Position numbers and translations under genes: made by a program. From Deltaproteobacteria bacterium IMCC39146 (GTDB lineage Bacteria; Desulfobacterota; Desulfuromonadia; Desulfuromonadales; BM103), in NCBI GenBank assembly GCA_030005635.1, contig JARUHP010000009.1, forward strand, positions 62,001 to 126,000: DNA of 64,000 nt, in the 5' to 3' direction. Under the pieces are notes generated by a model. That model did not search any database and was not told the origin of the DNA. It was given only the letters and a program-made list of their open reading frames with translations. The stretch's first letter is position 1, and the number at the start of each line of letters is the position of its first letter. Positions 40,661 through 56,582 of this stretch are shown here, in pieces.

Positions 40661-43600
40661 CTAATCGATATCAGCATCTTCGACTTCTTCAGCGGGTGCT
40701 TCAACGACCATTTCTGCGAGTTCCGCCTCATAATTCTCAGCGTCCTCATCGATTTCCTCGACAACAGGGAGCCGCTCTTCCGGTTCCTCAATCAGGAGAT
40801 TTGCGCTGCGGTACTTAATAACGCCAGTGCCGGCCGGAATCAGTCGGCCCATGATGACGTTCTCTTTCAGGCCACGCAGGTAGTCGACCTTACCTTCAAT
40901 CGAAGCCTGCGTGAGGACCTTGGTCGTCTCCTGAAAGGACGCTGCCGATATAAACGACTCTGTCGACAGGGAGGCCTTGGTAATGCCGAGCATGAGTGGT
41001 TCACCGACGGCAGGCTGACCGCCCTCAGCAAGCACCTTCTGGTTTTCGACATCGAACTGCCAACGCTCCACCGAATCATCGGCCAGGAAGCGCGTGTTAC
41101 CAACAGACTTGATCTTGACGCGACGTAGCATCTGACGAACGATAACTTCAATATGCTTGTCGTTGATCTTGACGCCCTGCAGACGATAAACTTCCTGGAC
41201 CTCATCAACCAGGTACTTGGCCAATTCTTTCTCGCCAAGGACCCGCAAGATGTCATGTGGGTTACTTGAGCCGTCCATCAGGGACTCACCTGCACGCACG
41301 AAGTCTCCTTCATGTACGCTGATGTGCTTGCCTTTTGGAATCAGGTACTCTTTAGGCTCACCCACCTCAGGAGTCACCACGACCTTGCGCTTACCCTTGG
41401 AATCCTTGCCGAAGGCAACGACACCGTCAATCTCGGTAATCACGGCGAACTCTTTTGGCTTACGCGCTTCGAAGAGTTCAGCAACACGAGGCAGACCACC
41501 AGTGATGTCCTTGGTCTTGGTGGTTTCGCGAGGGATATTGGCGAGAATGTCACCAGCCTTAACCTCGGCATCTTCCTGAATCAGGATATTAGCGCCAACC
41601 GGCATCATACAACGTTGCGCGGTTTTATTGTTCTCGTCTTTGATCGAGACGCGAGGACGCTTGTCAGCAGACTTGGTTTCGATAACAACCTTACGGGAAA
41701 GACCCGTAACATCGTCAACCTGCTCCTCGACAGTAAGACCTTCAACCATGTCGCCGAAGCGAACCTTACCGGCAGCTTCCGAAAGAATCGGCATGGTGAA
41801 GGGGTCCCATTCAGAAACAACCAACCCTTTGGTTACAGCGTCGCCCTCATTGATCATTAAGCGAGCACCGTAAACCACACCGTAACGCTCACGTTCACGG
41901 CCGGTCTCATCGACCACAGCAACCTCAGCGTTACGGTTCATAACGACGAGGCGACCTTCGCTATTCGTGGCTGTCGTCAAGTTGATAAACTTGAGGGTAC
42001 CTTCTGTACGAGCCTCAAGTGCAGTCTGCTCTGCCTGACGTGATGCAGTACCACCGATATGGAAGGTACGCATAGTCAACTGGGTTCCCGGCTCACCGAT
42101 CGACTGAGCAGCGATAACACCGACAGCCTCGCCGAGGTTAACGACATGGCCACGAGCCAGGTCACGCCCATAACAGGAAGCACAGATACCACGACGGCTC
42201 TGACAGGTAAGAACCGAACGAATCTTGATCTTCTCGATGCCGGCCTCTTCAATCTTCAGGACCAGGGCCTCATCAATGGACTGGTTGTCCTCGACAAGCA
42301 CTTCATCCGTAACCGGGTCAACAATATCCTCAAGAGCAGTACGGCCAAGGATACGATCACCCAAGGGCTCGATAACTTCACCGCCCTCAATCAGGGAACT
42401 TACGTTGATACCGTCCAGAGTGCCGCAATCGTCTTCCATAATGATTGCGTCCTGAGCAACGTCAACCAGGCGACGTGTGAGGTAACCCGAGTTAGCGGTC
42501 TTGAGCGCTGTATCGGCCAGACCTTTACGAGCACCATGAGTCGAGATGAAGTACTGCAGAACCGTGAGACCTTCACGGAAGTTTGCAGTGATCGGCGTTT
42601 CTATAATCGAGCCGTCGGGCTTGGCCATCAGGCCACGCATGCCGGCCAGCTGACGAATCTGCTGGTGACTACCACGAGCACCGGAATCGGCCATCATGTG
42701 AATCGGGTTGAAAGAAGGAACTTTAACCTCTTCGCCTTGCGGAGAGGTTACTGTCTCGACCGCCAGTTTGGAAAGCATCGTCTGGGCGATATCTTCAGTA
42801 CACTTGGCCCAGATATCGATAACCTTATTGTAACGCTCACCGTCGGTGATCAGACCTTCAGTGTACTGGCCTTGTATTTCTGTCACTTCATTAACAGCAG
42901 CCGAAAGATACTTCTCTTTGTCCTCGGGGATCACCATATTATCAAGGCAGATGGAAACACCTGCGATCGACGAGAACTTAAAACCTGTCTCCTTAAGCTT
43001 ATCAGCCAGGATAACAGTCTCTTTGTTTCCAGCGAAACGGAAGCACAGGTCGATAAGCTCGCCAACCTGCTTCTTGTTCATAACCAGGTTGACAGCCGAA
43101 AACGGAATCGATGCATGCACAACTTCGCGCAACAAAATCCGGCCAACTGTGGTTTCAACAATTTCCGGTTTTTCACCAGCGACAGGCTCGATACGAACCT
43201 TGATCTTGGCCTGCAGATCGACCTCTGTAGCGTCGTAAGCCATACGGACCTCTTCCGGAGAAGAGAAAACCATATTTTCGCCCTTGGCAAAAACACGCTC
43301 GCGGGTCATGTAGTAGAGACCGAGGACCATATCCTGTGACGGCACGATAATTGGCTTACCGTGTGCTGGAGACAGAATATTGTTCGTCGACATCATTAGA
43401 ATGCGAGTCTCAACCTGGCTCTCTACCGAAAGCGGCAGATGGACGGCCATCTGGTCACCGTCAAAGTCGGCGTTAAAAGCAGTACAGACCAATGGGTGCA
43501 GCTGGATCGCCTTGCCTTCGATAAGAACAGGCTCGAAAGCCTGGATGCCGAGACGGTGAAGGGTCGGTGCACGGTTGAGCATGACCGGGTGTTCCTTGAT

Positions 43601-44875
43601 AACTTCTTCAAGGACGTCCCAAACTTCGGGGCGCTCGCGTTCGACCAGCTTCTTGGCACTCTTGATCGTGGTGCAAAAGCCACGTTCTTCGAGCTTGTTG
43701 TAAATAAAGGGTTTGAACAGCTCAAGCGCCATCTTCTTAGGCAGACCACATTGGTGTAGCCTTAGCTCAGGGCCAACGACAATAACTGAACGACCAGAGT
43801 AGTCAACACGCTTACCGAGCAGGTTCTGGCGGAATCGGCCGCCTTTACCTTTGAGCATGTCCGAAAGTGACTTGAGCGGACGTTTGTTAGGACCGGTAAT
43901 TGCGCGGCCACGACGGCCATTATCAAAAAGCGCGTCAACCGATTCCTGCAACATACGCTTCTCGTTGCGGATAATAACCTCGGGAGCACGCAGTTCCATC
44001 AAGCGCTTGAGGCGATTGTTGCGGTTAATGACACGACGGTAAAGGTCGTTAAGGTCAGATGTGGCAAAACGTCCACCATCGAGAGGAACCAGAGGGCGCA
44101 ATTCCGGCGGCAGGACGGGGATGGTTTCAAGAATCATCCATTCCGGGAGGTTGCCGCTGTTAATAAAGGCGTCAGCAACCTTGAGGCGCTTAGCCACCTT
44201 CTTACGTTTGGCTTCGCTGGTCGCTTCGATCATCTCGTCGCGTAATTCTGCAGTAACCCCCGCTAGCCCCTCACCGTACTTGTCCCGGTCTTTTGGCTGA
44301 AGTTCGCTAAGTAACTCGCGAACAGCTTCAGCGCCCATGCCAACAGTAAATTGGCCGGCGTGCTCTTCCATCGCTTCGCGATATTTCTCTTCAGAGAGGA
44401 TCTGGCCATCGTCAAGATCGCTTTCACCTTTATCAAGAACTATATATGCCTCGAAATAGAGAATACGCTCAAGCTCTTTCAGGGTCAGGTCGAGCATAGT
44501 TGCAATCCGACTCGGCAGAGACTTGAGGAACCAGATGTGTGCAACAGGGCAGGCCAGGTCAATGTGACCGAGACGCTCACGACGAACCTTGCTCGGAATG
44601 ACCTCGACTCCACATTTTTCACAGACGATGCCACGGTGCTTCATGCGCTTGTATTTGCCGCAGTTACACTCGTAGTCTTTGGTTGGACCAAAGATTTTGG
44701 CGCAGAAGAGACCGTCACGCTCCGGCTTGAATGTCCGGTAGTTGATCGTTTCAGGCTTCTTAACTTCACCAAAAGAACGCTCGCGTATCTTTTCGGGAGA
44801 AGAGATAGAGAGACGAATTGAGTTAAAATTGAGAGGGTCTTTCGGCCGCTCAAATAGGCTGTATATATCTTCCAA
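40661..44875 (-). CDS. rpoC: DNA-directed RNA polymerase subunit beta'
   Basis: A 1404-residue catalytic subunit. The N-terminal zinc finger reads [20 protein letters not shown]; the catalytic Mg site is [12 protein letters not shown]. The bridge-helix/trigger-loop region includes [20 protein letters not shown] and [20 protein letters not shown] second zinc site is [16 protein letters not shown]. The acidic C-terminus (EEVEDADID) is typical. It follows rpoB by about 40 nt. Confidence 0.98.
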   Translation of the reverse strand: MEDIYSLFERPKDPLNFNSIRLSISSPEKIRERSFGEVKKPETINYRTFKPERDGLFCAKIFGPTKDYECNCGKYKRMKHRGIVCEKCGVEVIPSKVRRERLGHIDLACPVAHIWFLKSLPSRIATMLDLTLKELERILYFEAYIVLDKGESDLDDGQILSEEKYREAMEEHAGQFTVGMGAEAVRELLSELQPKDRDKYGEGLAGVTAELRDEMIEATSEAKRKKVAKRLKVADAFINSGNLPEWMILETIPVLPPELRPLVPLDGGRFATSDLNDLYRRVINRNNRLKRLMELRAPEVIIRNEKRMLQESVDALFDNGRRGRAITGPNKRPLKSLSDMLKGKGGRFRQNLLGKRVDYSGRSVIVVGPELRLHQCGLPKKMALELFKPFIYNKLEERGFCTTIKSAKKLVERERPEVWDVLEEVIKEHPVMLNRAPTLHRLGIQAFEPVLIEGKAIQLHPLVCTAFNADFDGDQMAVHLPLSVESQVETRILMMSTNNILSPAHGKPIIVPSQDMVLGLYYMTRERVFAKGENMVFSSPEEVRMAYDATEVDLQAKIKVRIEPVAGEKPEIVETTVGRILLREVVHASIPFSAVNLVMNKKQVGELIDLCFRFAGNKETVILADKLKETGFKFSSIAGVSICLDNMVIPEDKEKYLSAAVNEVTEIQGQYTEGLITDGERYNKVIDIWAKCTEDIAQTMLSKLAVETVTSPQGEEVKVPSFNPIHMMADSGARGSHQQIRQLAGMRGLMAKPDGSIIETPITANFREGLTVLQYFISTHGARKGLADTALKTANSGYLTRRLVDVAQDAIIMEDDCGTLDGINVSSLIEGGEVIEPLGDRILGRTALEDIVDPVTDEVLVEDNQSIDEALVLKIEEAGIEKIKIRSVLTCQSRRGICASCYGRDLARGHVVNLGEAVGVIAAQSIGEPGTQLTMRTFHIGGTASRQAEQTALEARTEGTLKFINLTTATNSEGRLVVMNRNAEVAVVDETGRERERYGVVYGARLMINEGDAVTKGLVVSEWDPFTMPILSEAAGKVRFGDMVEGLTVEEQVDDVTGLSRKVVIETKSADKRPRVSIKDENNKTAQRCMMPVGANILIQEDAEVKAGDILANIPRETTKTKDITGGLPRVAELFEARKPKEFAVITEIDGVVAFGKDSKGKRKVVVTPEVGEPKEYLIPKGKHISVHEGDFVRAGESLMDGSSNPHDILRVLGEKELAKYLVDEVQEVYRLQGVKINDKHIEVIVRQMLRRVKIKSVGNTRFLADDSVERWQFDVENQKVLAEGGQPAVGEPLMLGITKASLSTESFISAASFQETTKVLTQASIEGKVDYLRGLKENVIMGRLIPAGTGVIKYRSANLLIEEPEERLPVVEEIDEDAENYEAELAEMVVEAPAEEVEDADID

Positions 44876-44915
44876 GACACATCCTCCTTCTCAGGATGAG
44901 GGGTTCGCTACAGTA

Positions 44916-49109
<4,194 letters not shown>

Positions 49110-49140
49110 GGTGTCTCCTTCTAGCTAACTGAATGTATAA

Positions 49141-49171
49141 TAGCCAAGGCCGCACAAGGCGACCTTGGCTA
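49141..49171 (-). promoter_or_regulatory. Hairpin between rplL and rpoB (attenuator or processing site)
   Basis: A perfect 9-bp stem TAGCCAAGG/CCTTGGCTA with a 13-nt loop, followed on the minus strand by TTATACATT. E. coli has a partial terminator and an RNase III site at the same junction; the position suggests a similar role in setting the ratio of L7/L12 to polymerase. Confidence 0.65.
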
Positions 49172-49196
49172 GGACGTGATTATCCGAGGCAGGCTA

Positions 49197-49577
49197 CTAT
49201 TTGAGCTCCACGCTTGCGCCAGCTTCTTCGAGCTGCGTCTTGATGCCCTCGGCTTCTTCTTTGGAAGCGCCCTCTTTAACAGTGTTAGGTGCGCCGTCGA
49301 CCATGTCTTTTGCTTCTTTCAAGCCCAGACCAGTGATTGCACGGACAACCTTGATAACATTGATTTTCTTCTCGCCAATGGCGGTGAGGACAACGTCAAA
49401 CTCGGTCTTCTCTTCAGCAGCAGCTTCGCCAGCAGCAGGACCGGCAGCAGCAACAGCCACAGGGGCAGCAGCAGAAACGCCGAAGACTTCTTCCATTTCC
49501 TTGACCATCTCAGAAAGTTCCAGGACGCTCATTTGCTTAACGAATTCAATTACTTGTTCTTTTGTGATATCAGCCAT
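49197..49577 (-). CDS. rplL: 50S ribosomal protein L7/L12
   Basis: A 126-residue stalk protein. It has the N-terminal dimerisation helices ([19 protein letters not shown]), an Ala-rich hinge, and the C-terminal factor-binding domain ([35 protein letters not shown]). It is co-transcribed with rplJ. Confidence 0.98.
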   Translation of the reverse strand: MADITKEQVIEFVKQMSVLELSEMVKEMEEVFGVSAAAPVAVAAAGPAAGEAAAEEKTEFDVVLTAIGEKKINVIKVVRAITGLGLKEAKDMVDGAPNTVKEGASKEEAEGIKTQLEEAGASVELK

Positions 49578-49646
49578 TGTTCTAAATCCTCCGTAATTCT
49601 TTATCTGATTAAGTTATTAATTTGTATTCGGTTAGCCGGAGAAAAC

Positions 49647-50168
49647 TCAGGCTGCGTCTTTTTGGTCTTTAATTGCCGACAGAGCCTGTACAAATGTACG
49701 AGGCACAGCAGCCATAACGCCAACAAAGTTGGTCGCCGGGGCGCTCATGGAACTCAGCATCATGGCCAGCAGTTGTTCACGGCTTGGCAATTCAGCCAAA
49801 GCCTGAATGTCTGCGATAGCCAACAGCTTGCCATCGAGCATGCCTGCCTTAAGTTCGAAAGCTTCGTTCTTCTTGGCAAACTCCACCAATGCTTTAGCTG
49901 GTGCCACCGGATCATCATTCACCAGGGCAATGGATGTCGGGCCGCTCAGGTACTCTACCAGACATGCTGACGCTGTATCCTTTGAAGCCAGACGTAGCAG
50001 AGTGTTCTTAACCACGCGGTACTCGACTCCAGCGTCACGGAGTTTATTCCGCAAGTCGTTTGCCTGATCAACGTCAAGACCACGATAGTCAGCCAGGAAA
50101 GCTGCTTTAGCTTCCTTGAGTTTAACCGAGAATTCCGCGATTAGAGCTTCTTTGCTTTGCTTATTCAA
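49647..50168 (-). CDS. rplJ: 50S ribosomal protein L10
   Basis: A 173-residue stalk base protein that carries L7/L12 dimers on its C-terminal helix ([20 protein letters not shown]). The N-terminal rRNA-binding domain contains [21 protein letters not shown] leader RNA upstream probably mediates autoregulation by the L10-L12 complex. The start is TTG or ATT-like after a strong GGAGGAGAG site; no ATG is found at this position. Confidence 0.95.
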   Translation of the reverse strand: MNKQSKEALIAEFSVKLKEAKAAFLADYRGLDVDQANDLRNKLRDAGVEYRVVKNTLLRLASKDTASACLVEYLSGPTSIALVNDDPVAPAKALVEFAKKNEAFELKAGMLDGKLLAIADIQALAELPSREQLLAMMLSSMSAPATNFVGVMAAVPRTFVQALSAIKDQKDAA

Positions 50169-50175
50169 TGTCTCT

Positions 50176-50372
50176 CCTCCTTTCCTGTAGATTTCCGAGC
50201 TTTTGCAAGCTCTTCATCCTAGCCTTCAAGAAGGTGAAAAAGAGACTGATTGTCTCACACACCATCCATCTCGCCTCGGCAGGTGGCTATACCTTTAAAC
50301 CGCTAGGTACCTGCTGTCTGTGGCCAGGAGTTGCTTTTATGCAACAAACGTAGCCATAAAAAGGCTACAGTA
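50176..50372 (-). promoter_or_regulatory. Ribosomal protein L10 leader RNA
   Basis: A 214-nt non-coding gap between rplA and rplJ. The minus strand contains a GTAGCC/GGCTAC hairpin, then AGACAGCAGGTACC and CACCTGCCGAGGCGAGATGG, which pair and resemble the conserved helix and CCGAGG element of the L10 leader family, then the rplJ ribosome site. This fits feedback control by the L10(L12)4 complex. The call rests on position and motif; a covariance search would decide it. Confidence 0.75.
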
Positions 50373-50382
50373 TAACGCTATA

Positions 50383-51084
50383 TTATTTGACCAGTGCCTG
50401 CAGATCAGGCACGTCAACATTGACACCGGGGCCCATTGTTGAAGATATCGTAACCTTCTTCACATAGGTCCCTTTGGCAGTAGACGGCTTGGCTTTAAAA
50501 ATCGCGTCCATCAAAGTAAGCAGATTGCCTTTAAGCTTGTCAGCGTCAAAGGAAGCCTTGCCGACCGGTGCATGGATGATACCCGCCTTTTCGACGCGAT
50601 ACTCAACCTTGCCGGACTTGGCTTCTTCAACGGCGCGGGACACCTCAAAGGTAACCGTACCAACCTTCGGATTCGGCATCAGGCCACGAGGGCCGAGAAG
50701 CTTACCGATTTTACCGACGGTTCCCATCATATCAGGGGTAGCGATCGCGGTGTCAAAGTCGAACCAACCGCCCTTGATCTTGTCGACCAAGTCGTCACCG
50801 CCAACATGATCGGCGCCGGCGTTCTGAGCTTCCAGGGCTTTATCGCCCTTGGCAAAGACCAAAACACGGATGGTCTTACCCAGACCATTCGGCAGAACAA
50901 CGGCACCACGCACCATCTGATCTGCTTTACGGGGGTCAACACCGAGCTTGACTGATACGTCTACCGACTCGTCAAATTTGGCAAATGCCGTCTCTTTGAC
51001 CAGAGCCAAGGCTTCGTCAACCTCGTAATTCTTGTTACGGTCGACTTTTTCCTTGGACGCTTTAATATGTTTTCCTGTTGCCAT
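50383..51084 (-). CDS. rplA: 50S ribosomal protein L1
   Basis: A 233-residue stalk protein that assists release of E-site tRNA. The signature is [20 protein letters not shown] with [11 protein letters not shown]. In other bacteria L1 also represses its own mRNA at rplK. Confidence 0.98.
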   Translation of the reverse strand: MATGKHIKASKEKVDRNKNYEVDEALALVKETAFAKFDESVDVSVKLGVDPRKADQMVRGAVVLPNGLGKTIRVLVFAKGDKALEAQNAGADHVGGDDLVDKIKGGWFDFDTAIATPDMMGTVGKIGKLLGPRGLMPNPKVGTVTFEVSRAVEEAKSGKVEYRVEKAGIIHAPVGKASFDADKLKGNLLTLMDAIFKAKPSTAKGTYVKKVTISSTMGPGVNVDVPDLQALVK

Positions 51085-51116
51085 TGTCTATATTCTCCGC
51101 ATTCAGCGTGTAGTAA

Positions 51117-51542
51117 TTAAGCTTCAACCTCAAGACCCATGCTGCGGGCAGTTCCTTCGATGATACGCATGGCGCCTTCAATGTTATATGCATTCAGGTC
51201 AGGCATCTTGAGTTTGGCAATTTCCTCAACCTGAGCCTTGGTAACTTTACCAACCTTGTCCTTGTTCGGCACACCAGAACCCTTGGGGATTTTGGCAGCC
51301 TTCAGCAACAGAACCGCAGCAGGAGGGGTTTTGGTAATAAACGTAAAGGAGCGGTCAGCATAGACCGTAATAATGACCGGAATAATCAGGCCTTCCTGAT
51401 CCTGCGTTCTGGCATTATAAGCCTTGCAGAACTCCATGATGTTCACACCGTGCTGACCCAATGCAGGGCCGACTGGCGGTGAAGGGTTTGCCTTACCGGC
51501 AGCGATCTGCAACTTTATCTGTCCAACAACCTTTTTGGCCAT
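51117..51542 (-). CDS. rplK: 50S ribosomal protein L11
   Basis: A 141-residue protein of the GTPase-associated centre, with the proline-rich N-terminus ([20 protein letters not shown]) and the C-terminal RNA-binding signature [14 protein letters not shown]. It is required for stringent factor activation in the family. Confidence 0.98.
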   Translation of the reverse strand: MAKKVVGQIKLQIAAGKANPSPPVGPALGQHGVNIMEFCKAYNARTQDQEGLIIPVIITVYADRSFTFITKTPPAAVLLLKAAKIPKGSGVPNKDKVGKVTKAQVEEIAKLKMPDLNAYNIEGAMRIIEGTARSMGLEVEA

Positions 51543-51578
51543 GAAATGACTCCTTAAAAACTATATTCCACCAGCGGT

Positions 51579-52115
51579 TCAGCTGGTCTTCTCAACCTGA
51601 ATAAACTCGAGCTCAACGGGGGTTACACGGCCAAAAATACTGACCATAACCTTGAGCTTCGCCTTATCAGGCTTAACGTCTTCGACAATACCAGTGAAAT
51701 TGAGGAACGGACCGTCGATAACCCGCACGGTTTCGCCAACCTCAAACTCGACTTTGGGCTTGGGCCGTTCTACGCCTTCTTCCATGCGCTTGGCAATCTT
51801 GGCCACTTCATCATCCGGGATCGGTGGAGGCGTTGTTCCACCGCCCACAAAACCGGTAACCTTTGGCGTATCCTTTACGATATGCCAGGTCTCGCTGTTC
51901 AGCTCGACATGAACCAGGATATAGCCGGGGAAGAACTTACGGGTGGACGTTTTACGTTCACCATTCTTAAGCTCAACTACAGTCTCCGAGGGGATCAAAA
52001 CCTCACCGAAAAACTCTTCCGCGCCTAAGGAGCGGATGCGTTCTTCAAGGTTGAGTTTGACCTTGTTCTCGTAACCCGAGTAAGTATGTACTCCGTACCA
52101 CTTCTTCTCGCTCAT
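51579..52115 (-). CDS. nusG: Transcription termination/antitermination protein NusG
   Basis: A protein of about 178 residues that binds RNA polymerase and couples it to Rho or the ribosome. The start at 52115 ([20 protein letters not shown]) matches NusG proteins; the longer frame would overlap secE. The N-terminal NGN domain includes [15 protein letters not shown], and the C-terminal KOW domain [20 protein letters not shown]. Confidence 0.97.
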   Translation of the reverse strand: MSEKKWYGVHTYSGYENKVKLNLEERIRSLGAEEFFGEVLIPSETVVELKNGERKTSTRKFFPGYILVHVELNSETWHIVKDTPKVTGFVGGGTTPPPIPDDEVAKIAKRMEEGVERPKPKVEFEVGETVRVIDGPFLNFTGIVEDVKPDKAKLKVMVSIFGRVTPVELEFIQVEKTS

Positions 52116-52131
52116 GGATTCACCAGGTCTC

Positions 52132-52323
52132 TCAGTTGAGCAAGGTCTGAATCGCAGTCGACAACGCCGAATCAACAATCCACAAGAAAACCGCAACCAT
52201 CAGGACAAGCACAATGACAACCATCGTCGACCCATAAGTTTCCTTACGGGTTGGCCATGTGACCTTTTGCAGCTCCGCTTTGACCTGCTGGAGAAATTCG
52301 CCAACCTTGAAATTCACTATCAC
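52132..52323 (-). CDS. secE: Protein translocase subunit SecE
   Basis: A short SecE of up to 63 residues with a single C-terminal transmembrane helix (MVVIVLVLMVAVFLWIVDSA), preceded by the amphipathic LQKVTWPTRKETYGSTM motif typical of SecE. It starts with GTG at 52323, or more likely at 52317 by ribosome-site spacing. It partners SecY (25.9 kb) and lies next to nusG as usual. Confidence 0.95.
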   Translation of the reverse strand: MIVNFKVGEFLQQVKAELQKVTWPTRKETYGSTMVVIVLVLMVAVFLWIVDSALSTAIQTLLN

Positions 52324-52355
52324 AACCTATTAGTAGGATTATCGTTAAAGTTAAT

Positions 52356-52432
52356 TGGCAGGCCAGGTAGGATTCGAACCTACAACACCCGGTTTTGGAG
52401 ACCGGTGCTCTAGCCATTAGAGCTACTGGCCT
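52356..52432 (-). tRNA. tRNA-Trp (CCA)
   Basis: A 77-nt cloverleaf on the minus strand: acceptor AGGCCAG/CTGGCCT, anticodon loop TCTCCAA with anticodon CCA, T-loop TTCGAAT and encoded CCA. It lies between rpmG and secE, as in many proteobacteria. Confidence 0.96.
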
Positions 52433-52468
52433 GCAACCTTAAACAATCTGACCCGCTAGCTGTCGGCG

Positions 52469-52618
52469 TTACTTGGTCTCGCGATGGACCGTGTGCTTCC
52501 GGCAGAAACGGCAATACTTTTTGAACTCCAACTTATCAGGAGTACTCTTCTTGTTCTTGGTCGTCGTGTAGTTGCGCTGCTTACAGTCAGTACAACCAAG
52601 GGTCACGATATCACGCAT
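52469..52618 (-). CDS. rpmG: 50S ribosomal protein L33
   Basis: A 49-residue protein, [20 protein letters not shown] through [18 protein letters not shown]. The two CxxC pairs mark the zinc-binding form. It is placed between tuf2 and tRNA-Trp in the tuf2-secE-nusG unit. Confidence 0.96.
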   Translation of the reverse strand: MRDIVTLGCTDCKQRNYTTTKNKKSTPDKLEFKKYCRFCRKHTVHRETK

Positions 52619-52689
52619 TGATTAATCCTCGGCGTCCTGCCCTCACGAGCAGGACGCCTGATCTTGTAAAAATTCAGTTAAAAGCGATA

Positions 52690-53889
<1,200 letters not shown>

Positions 53890-54020
53890 TGCGTGATCCT
53901 CCCTCTTTGTCTTGTTCTTAAATAATGTTTCTTGTTTTTTTGCCAGCACGGTGACTGCTGGCCCCATTTTAAACGAAATCAAATACCGTTGGCCGTCTCG
54001 TTCCTTAACTGGCAACTCAA

Positions 54021-54096
54021 TGGAGCCCACAATCGGATTCGAACCGATGACCTCATCCTTACCAAGGATGTGCTCTACCTACTGAGCTATGTGGGC
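54021..54096 (-). tRNA. tRNA-Thr (GGT)
   Basis: A 76-nt cloverleaf: acceptor GCCCACA/TGTGGGC, anticodon loop CTTGGTA (GGT), T-loop TTCGAAT and encoded CCA. It is the last tRNA before tuf2, like thrT of E. coli. Confidence 0.96.
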
Positions 54097-54133
54097 CTAT
54101 CATATCGTTACTGTCTCAAGACAGCCTGGTAAT

Positions 54134-54211
54134 TGGAGCGGGAAACGGGATTCGAACCCGCGACCCTCAGCTTGGAAGGCTGATGCTCTAAGCCAACTGA
54201 GCTACTCCCGC
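54134..54211 (-). tRNA. tRNA-Gly (TCC)
   Basis: A 78-nt cloverleaf: acceptor GCGGGAG pairing near-perfectly with TTCCCGC, anticodon loop CTTCCAA (TCC), encoded CCA. It is in the glyT position of the tRNA-tufB unit. Confidence 0.95.
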
Positions 54212-54349
54212 ATAAATCGTTTCGTTGGGCCTTATACCTAAATCTTACGAATTCTTCTTTGTGGATTCCGGCAATCCCATCCTCGCAGTCGCTACGGTTA
54301 ACAACCTCCTGCGCCAAACAGTCCTGCTTTTTCCGGCAAGTCTTTTAGT

Positions 54350-54433
54350 GGTGGAGGGGGGAGGATTCGAACCTCCGAAGTCTACGACGTCAGATTTACA
54401 GTCTGATCCCTTTGGCCACTCGGGAACCCCTCC
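54350..54433 (-). tRNA. tRNA-Tyr (GTA)
   Basis: An 84-nt class II tRNA with a long variable arm: acceptor GGAGGGG/CCCCTCC, anticodon loop CTGTAAA (GTA), T-loop TTCGAAT and encoded CCA. Confidence 0.96.
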
Positions 54434-54486
54434 AGGGGACATCTTTTATTCAGTTTTATAGGGAGCCTGGCTCCCCGACAACCCAA

Positions 54487-54562
54487 TGGAGCTGGCGAGA
54501 GGAATCGAACCCCCAACATCCTCATTACAAGTGAGGTGCTCTACCAGTTGAGCTACGCCAGC
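54487..54562 (-). tRNA. tRNA-Thr (TGT)
   Basis: A 76-nt cloverleaf: acceptor GCTGGCG/CGCCAGC, anticodon loop CTTGTAA (TGT), encoded CCA. It is the first gene of the tRNA-tuf2 transcript. Confidence 0.96.
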
Positions 54563-54647
54563 ACAAGGGGCGTTATATACATCAGCGACAGACATATTGC
54601 AAGAAAAAAAACTCACAACTTTCTGGTAACGACACCACAAGTGCGCA

Positions 54648-54676
54648 GTTATAACGAAAACCATCGGCCGTGTCAA
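54648..54676 (-). promoter_or_regulatory. Sigma70-type promoter of the tRNA-tuf2 unit
   Basis: On the minus strand TTGACA (54671-54676), a 17-nt spacer and TATAAC (54648-54653), about 85 nt before tRNA-Thr(TGT). The near-consensus sequence fits a strong stable-RNA promoter. Confidence 0.85.
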
Positions 54677-54756
54677 ACAACAAAACAATTCCTATGTAAG
54701 AAAAGATTACCAACTCCTAGAGTACCCCGAGCTGAGTAAATTCTAGAGATAAAAAT

Positions 54757-55563
54757 TTAACCCAGCCTCAGGCTCTTCGTAATCCTTTGCGACACTAGGC
54801 TGACCCTTGGTTTGCCAAGCAGAGGATTTTCGTCTACCAACAGAGTACAGCCATAGCTTTGCGACAACTGCTCTCCGGTCAAGACCTGCTGTGGTGTACC
54901 TACATTCTCGACTTCACCGTTCTTAAGAAGCAGCAATCGATCGGCATAACAGGAGGCCAGATTCAGGTCGTGAGAAACCATAACAATGGTGACCTGAACT
55001 TCTCGCCGTAACCGTTCCATAAGATCCATGATCCTTAGCTGGTGAGCCGGGTCAAGAGAAGCGGTCGGCTCATCAAGAAGTAGGATTTTCGACTGCTGAC
55101 AGATCGCCCTGGCAATAATGACCCGCTGTCGTTCACCACCGCTGAGTTGACCAAGGCGACGCCCGGCCAGGTGAATCACCTCAGTAAACTCCATCGCCTG
55201 TTCGGCCAGCCCCAAGTCCTTCTTGCCCTCAACAGCCAATAGCCCAAGATGAGGATAACGACCCATTAACACAGTCTCTGCAACAGTAAAGGGGAAGTCT
55301 GCATTGATTTGTTGAGGCACCAGGGCAAGAGCACGGGCAAGTTCTTTTTTCGCATAATCGGAAATCGGACGTTGGTGAACATGAATGTTGCCCTCCACCA
55401 GTGGATGCAATCCAGCCAAGGCTTTAAGCAGAGTGGTTTTACCAGCCCCATTCGGACCAATAATGACAAAGAATTCACCTTGTTCAATCTGCACAGAGAC
55501 ATTCTTGATGACTTGGCGGTCACCATACTGAAGACTGACTCCACGGATATCGATCATACTCAT
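54757..55563 (-). CDS. btuD: ABC transporter ATP-binding protein, BtuD/FecE-like
   Basis: A 268-residue ATPase of the vitamin B12/iron-siderophore importer class. Walker A is GPNGAGKTTLLKAL, the Q-loop VPQQINADFPF, the signature LSGGERQRV, Walker B ILLLDEPTASLD and the switch histidine VSHDLNL. The ATG at 55563 overlaps the permease stop (ATGA). As the last gene of a riboswitch-controlled operon its substrate is inferred to be a cobalamin. Confidence 0.9.
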   Translation of the reverse strand: MSMIDIRGVSLQYGDRQVIKNVSVQIEQGEFFVIIGPNGAGKTTLLKALAGLHPLVEGNIHVHQRPISDYAKKELARALALVPQQINADFPFTVAETVLMGRYPHLGLLAVEGKKDLGLAEQAMEFTEVIHLAGRRLGQLSGGERQRVIIARAICQQSKILLLDEPTASLDPAHQLRIMDLMERLRREVQVTIVMVSHDLNLASCYADRLLLLKNGEVENVGTPQQVLTGEQLSQSYGCTLLVDENPLLGKPRVSLVSQRITKSLRLG

Positions 55564-56558
55564 TGTCTCGACCTCCAAAGCAGGCCAATAAAGAGCGGTG
55601 CGCCAACTAAAGCCGTGACAATACCCACCGACATTTCACCTTGACTCGGCAGGCTGCGGGCCAACAGATCGCAAAGGATCAGGTAGGATGCCCCAGTCAA
55701 AACGCACGCTGGAATTAGAATACGATGATCAGAACCAAGTGCCAGCCGCAGGATGTGCGGGATCGTTAAACCGACAAAACCAATTAACCCGGAGTGACAG
55801 ACAGTCAGGCTCACCATCAGGGAAGCCGTTAGCAAGAGGACCAAGGTAACTGCCGCGACATTGACGCCCATGGCAGAGGCACTTTCACGCCCGGTCAGGA
55901 GCAGGTTAAGTGGCTGTGCAAGCAGGAAGATCACAAGAAAGCAAGGGAGAACCCCGAGCAGCAGAGGCAGGCTATCCGCACCAACAGCCGAAAGGTCGCC
56001 CATCAGCCAGAAAATAATTTTCTGCATTTGCACGGTTTTGCTGACGGAAATCAAAAACATGATGATCGCGCCGCAAAAAGCATTGACCATCACCCCAGCC
56101 AAAAGCAGGGAATCACTGTGCCCTTCTCTGCGATTACTCAGCAGAAGAACCAGTGACAAGACCATAAGCGAACCGACAAAAGAGCTCAGAGTCAGCCCTG
56201 GGAAAAGGCTGAACCCGGCCAGAATGCCGAGGATAGCCCCCACAGCCGAGCCACCAGAGATACCGAGGATGTAAGGTTCCGCTAAAGGGTTACGCAGTAA
56301 CGCCTGAAACACCAAGCCACCAAGAGAGAGTGTCGCTCCCACAGTTGCCGCGAGGACCACCCGCGGCCAGCGCAACTGCCAGATGATCATCTCAAGAGTT
56401 GCGTCCGGATCACCCTGCCCGAGCAATGCTTTCCACGCAGCAGCAGTGCCACCAGACGAACCGATGGTTAACCCAAGCAGCACAGAACCGATCAACACAA
56501 AAAGAAGAATCAGTGTGACAGGAATCAGTTTTTTATAGACAGGGCTGTATCCAAGCAT
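55560..56558 (-). CDS. btuC: ABC transporter permease, BtuC/FecCD family
   Basis: A 332-residue inner-membrane permease with about ten hydrophobic helices. Family sequences include RWPRVVLAATVGATLSLGGL, LRNPLAEPYILGISGGSAVG and the cytoplasmic coupling region GLIGFVGLTIPHILRLALGS. It works as a dimer with the ATPase encoded next. Confidence 0.92.
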   Translation of the reverse strand: MLGYSPVYKKLIPVTLILLFVLIGSVLLGLTIGSSGGTAAAWKALLGQGDPDATLEMIIWQLRWPRVVLAATVGATLSLGGLVFQALLRNPLAEPYILGISGGSAVGAILGILAGFSLFPGLTLSSFVGSLMVLSLVLLLSNRREGHSDSLLLAGVMVNAFCGAIIMFLISVSKTVQMQKIIFWLMGDLSAVGADSLPLLLGVLPCFLVIFLLAQPLNLLLTGRESASAMGVNVAAVTLVLLLTASLMVSLTVCHSGLIGFVGLTIPHILRLALGSDHRILIPACVLTGASYLILCDLLARSLPSQGEMSVGIVTALVGAPLFIGLLWRSRQ

Positions 56559-56582
56559 TTTCAGGACTGTAGTCCTCCGGAG

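Noticed and set aside
42059-43339. Long plus-strand open frame opposite rpoC
   Set aside because: Codon-mirroring shadow of the highly conserved rpoC sequence; there is no independent start signal or known domain.
49176-49970. Plus-strand open frame opposite rplL and rplJ
   Set aside because: It spans two well-supported genes and the gap between them in antisense; a shadow.
53890-54030. N-terminal extension of EF-Tu copy 2
   Set aside because: The open frame continues upstream, but the ATG at 53889 has a good ribosome site and matches copy 1 and the family start.
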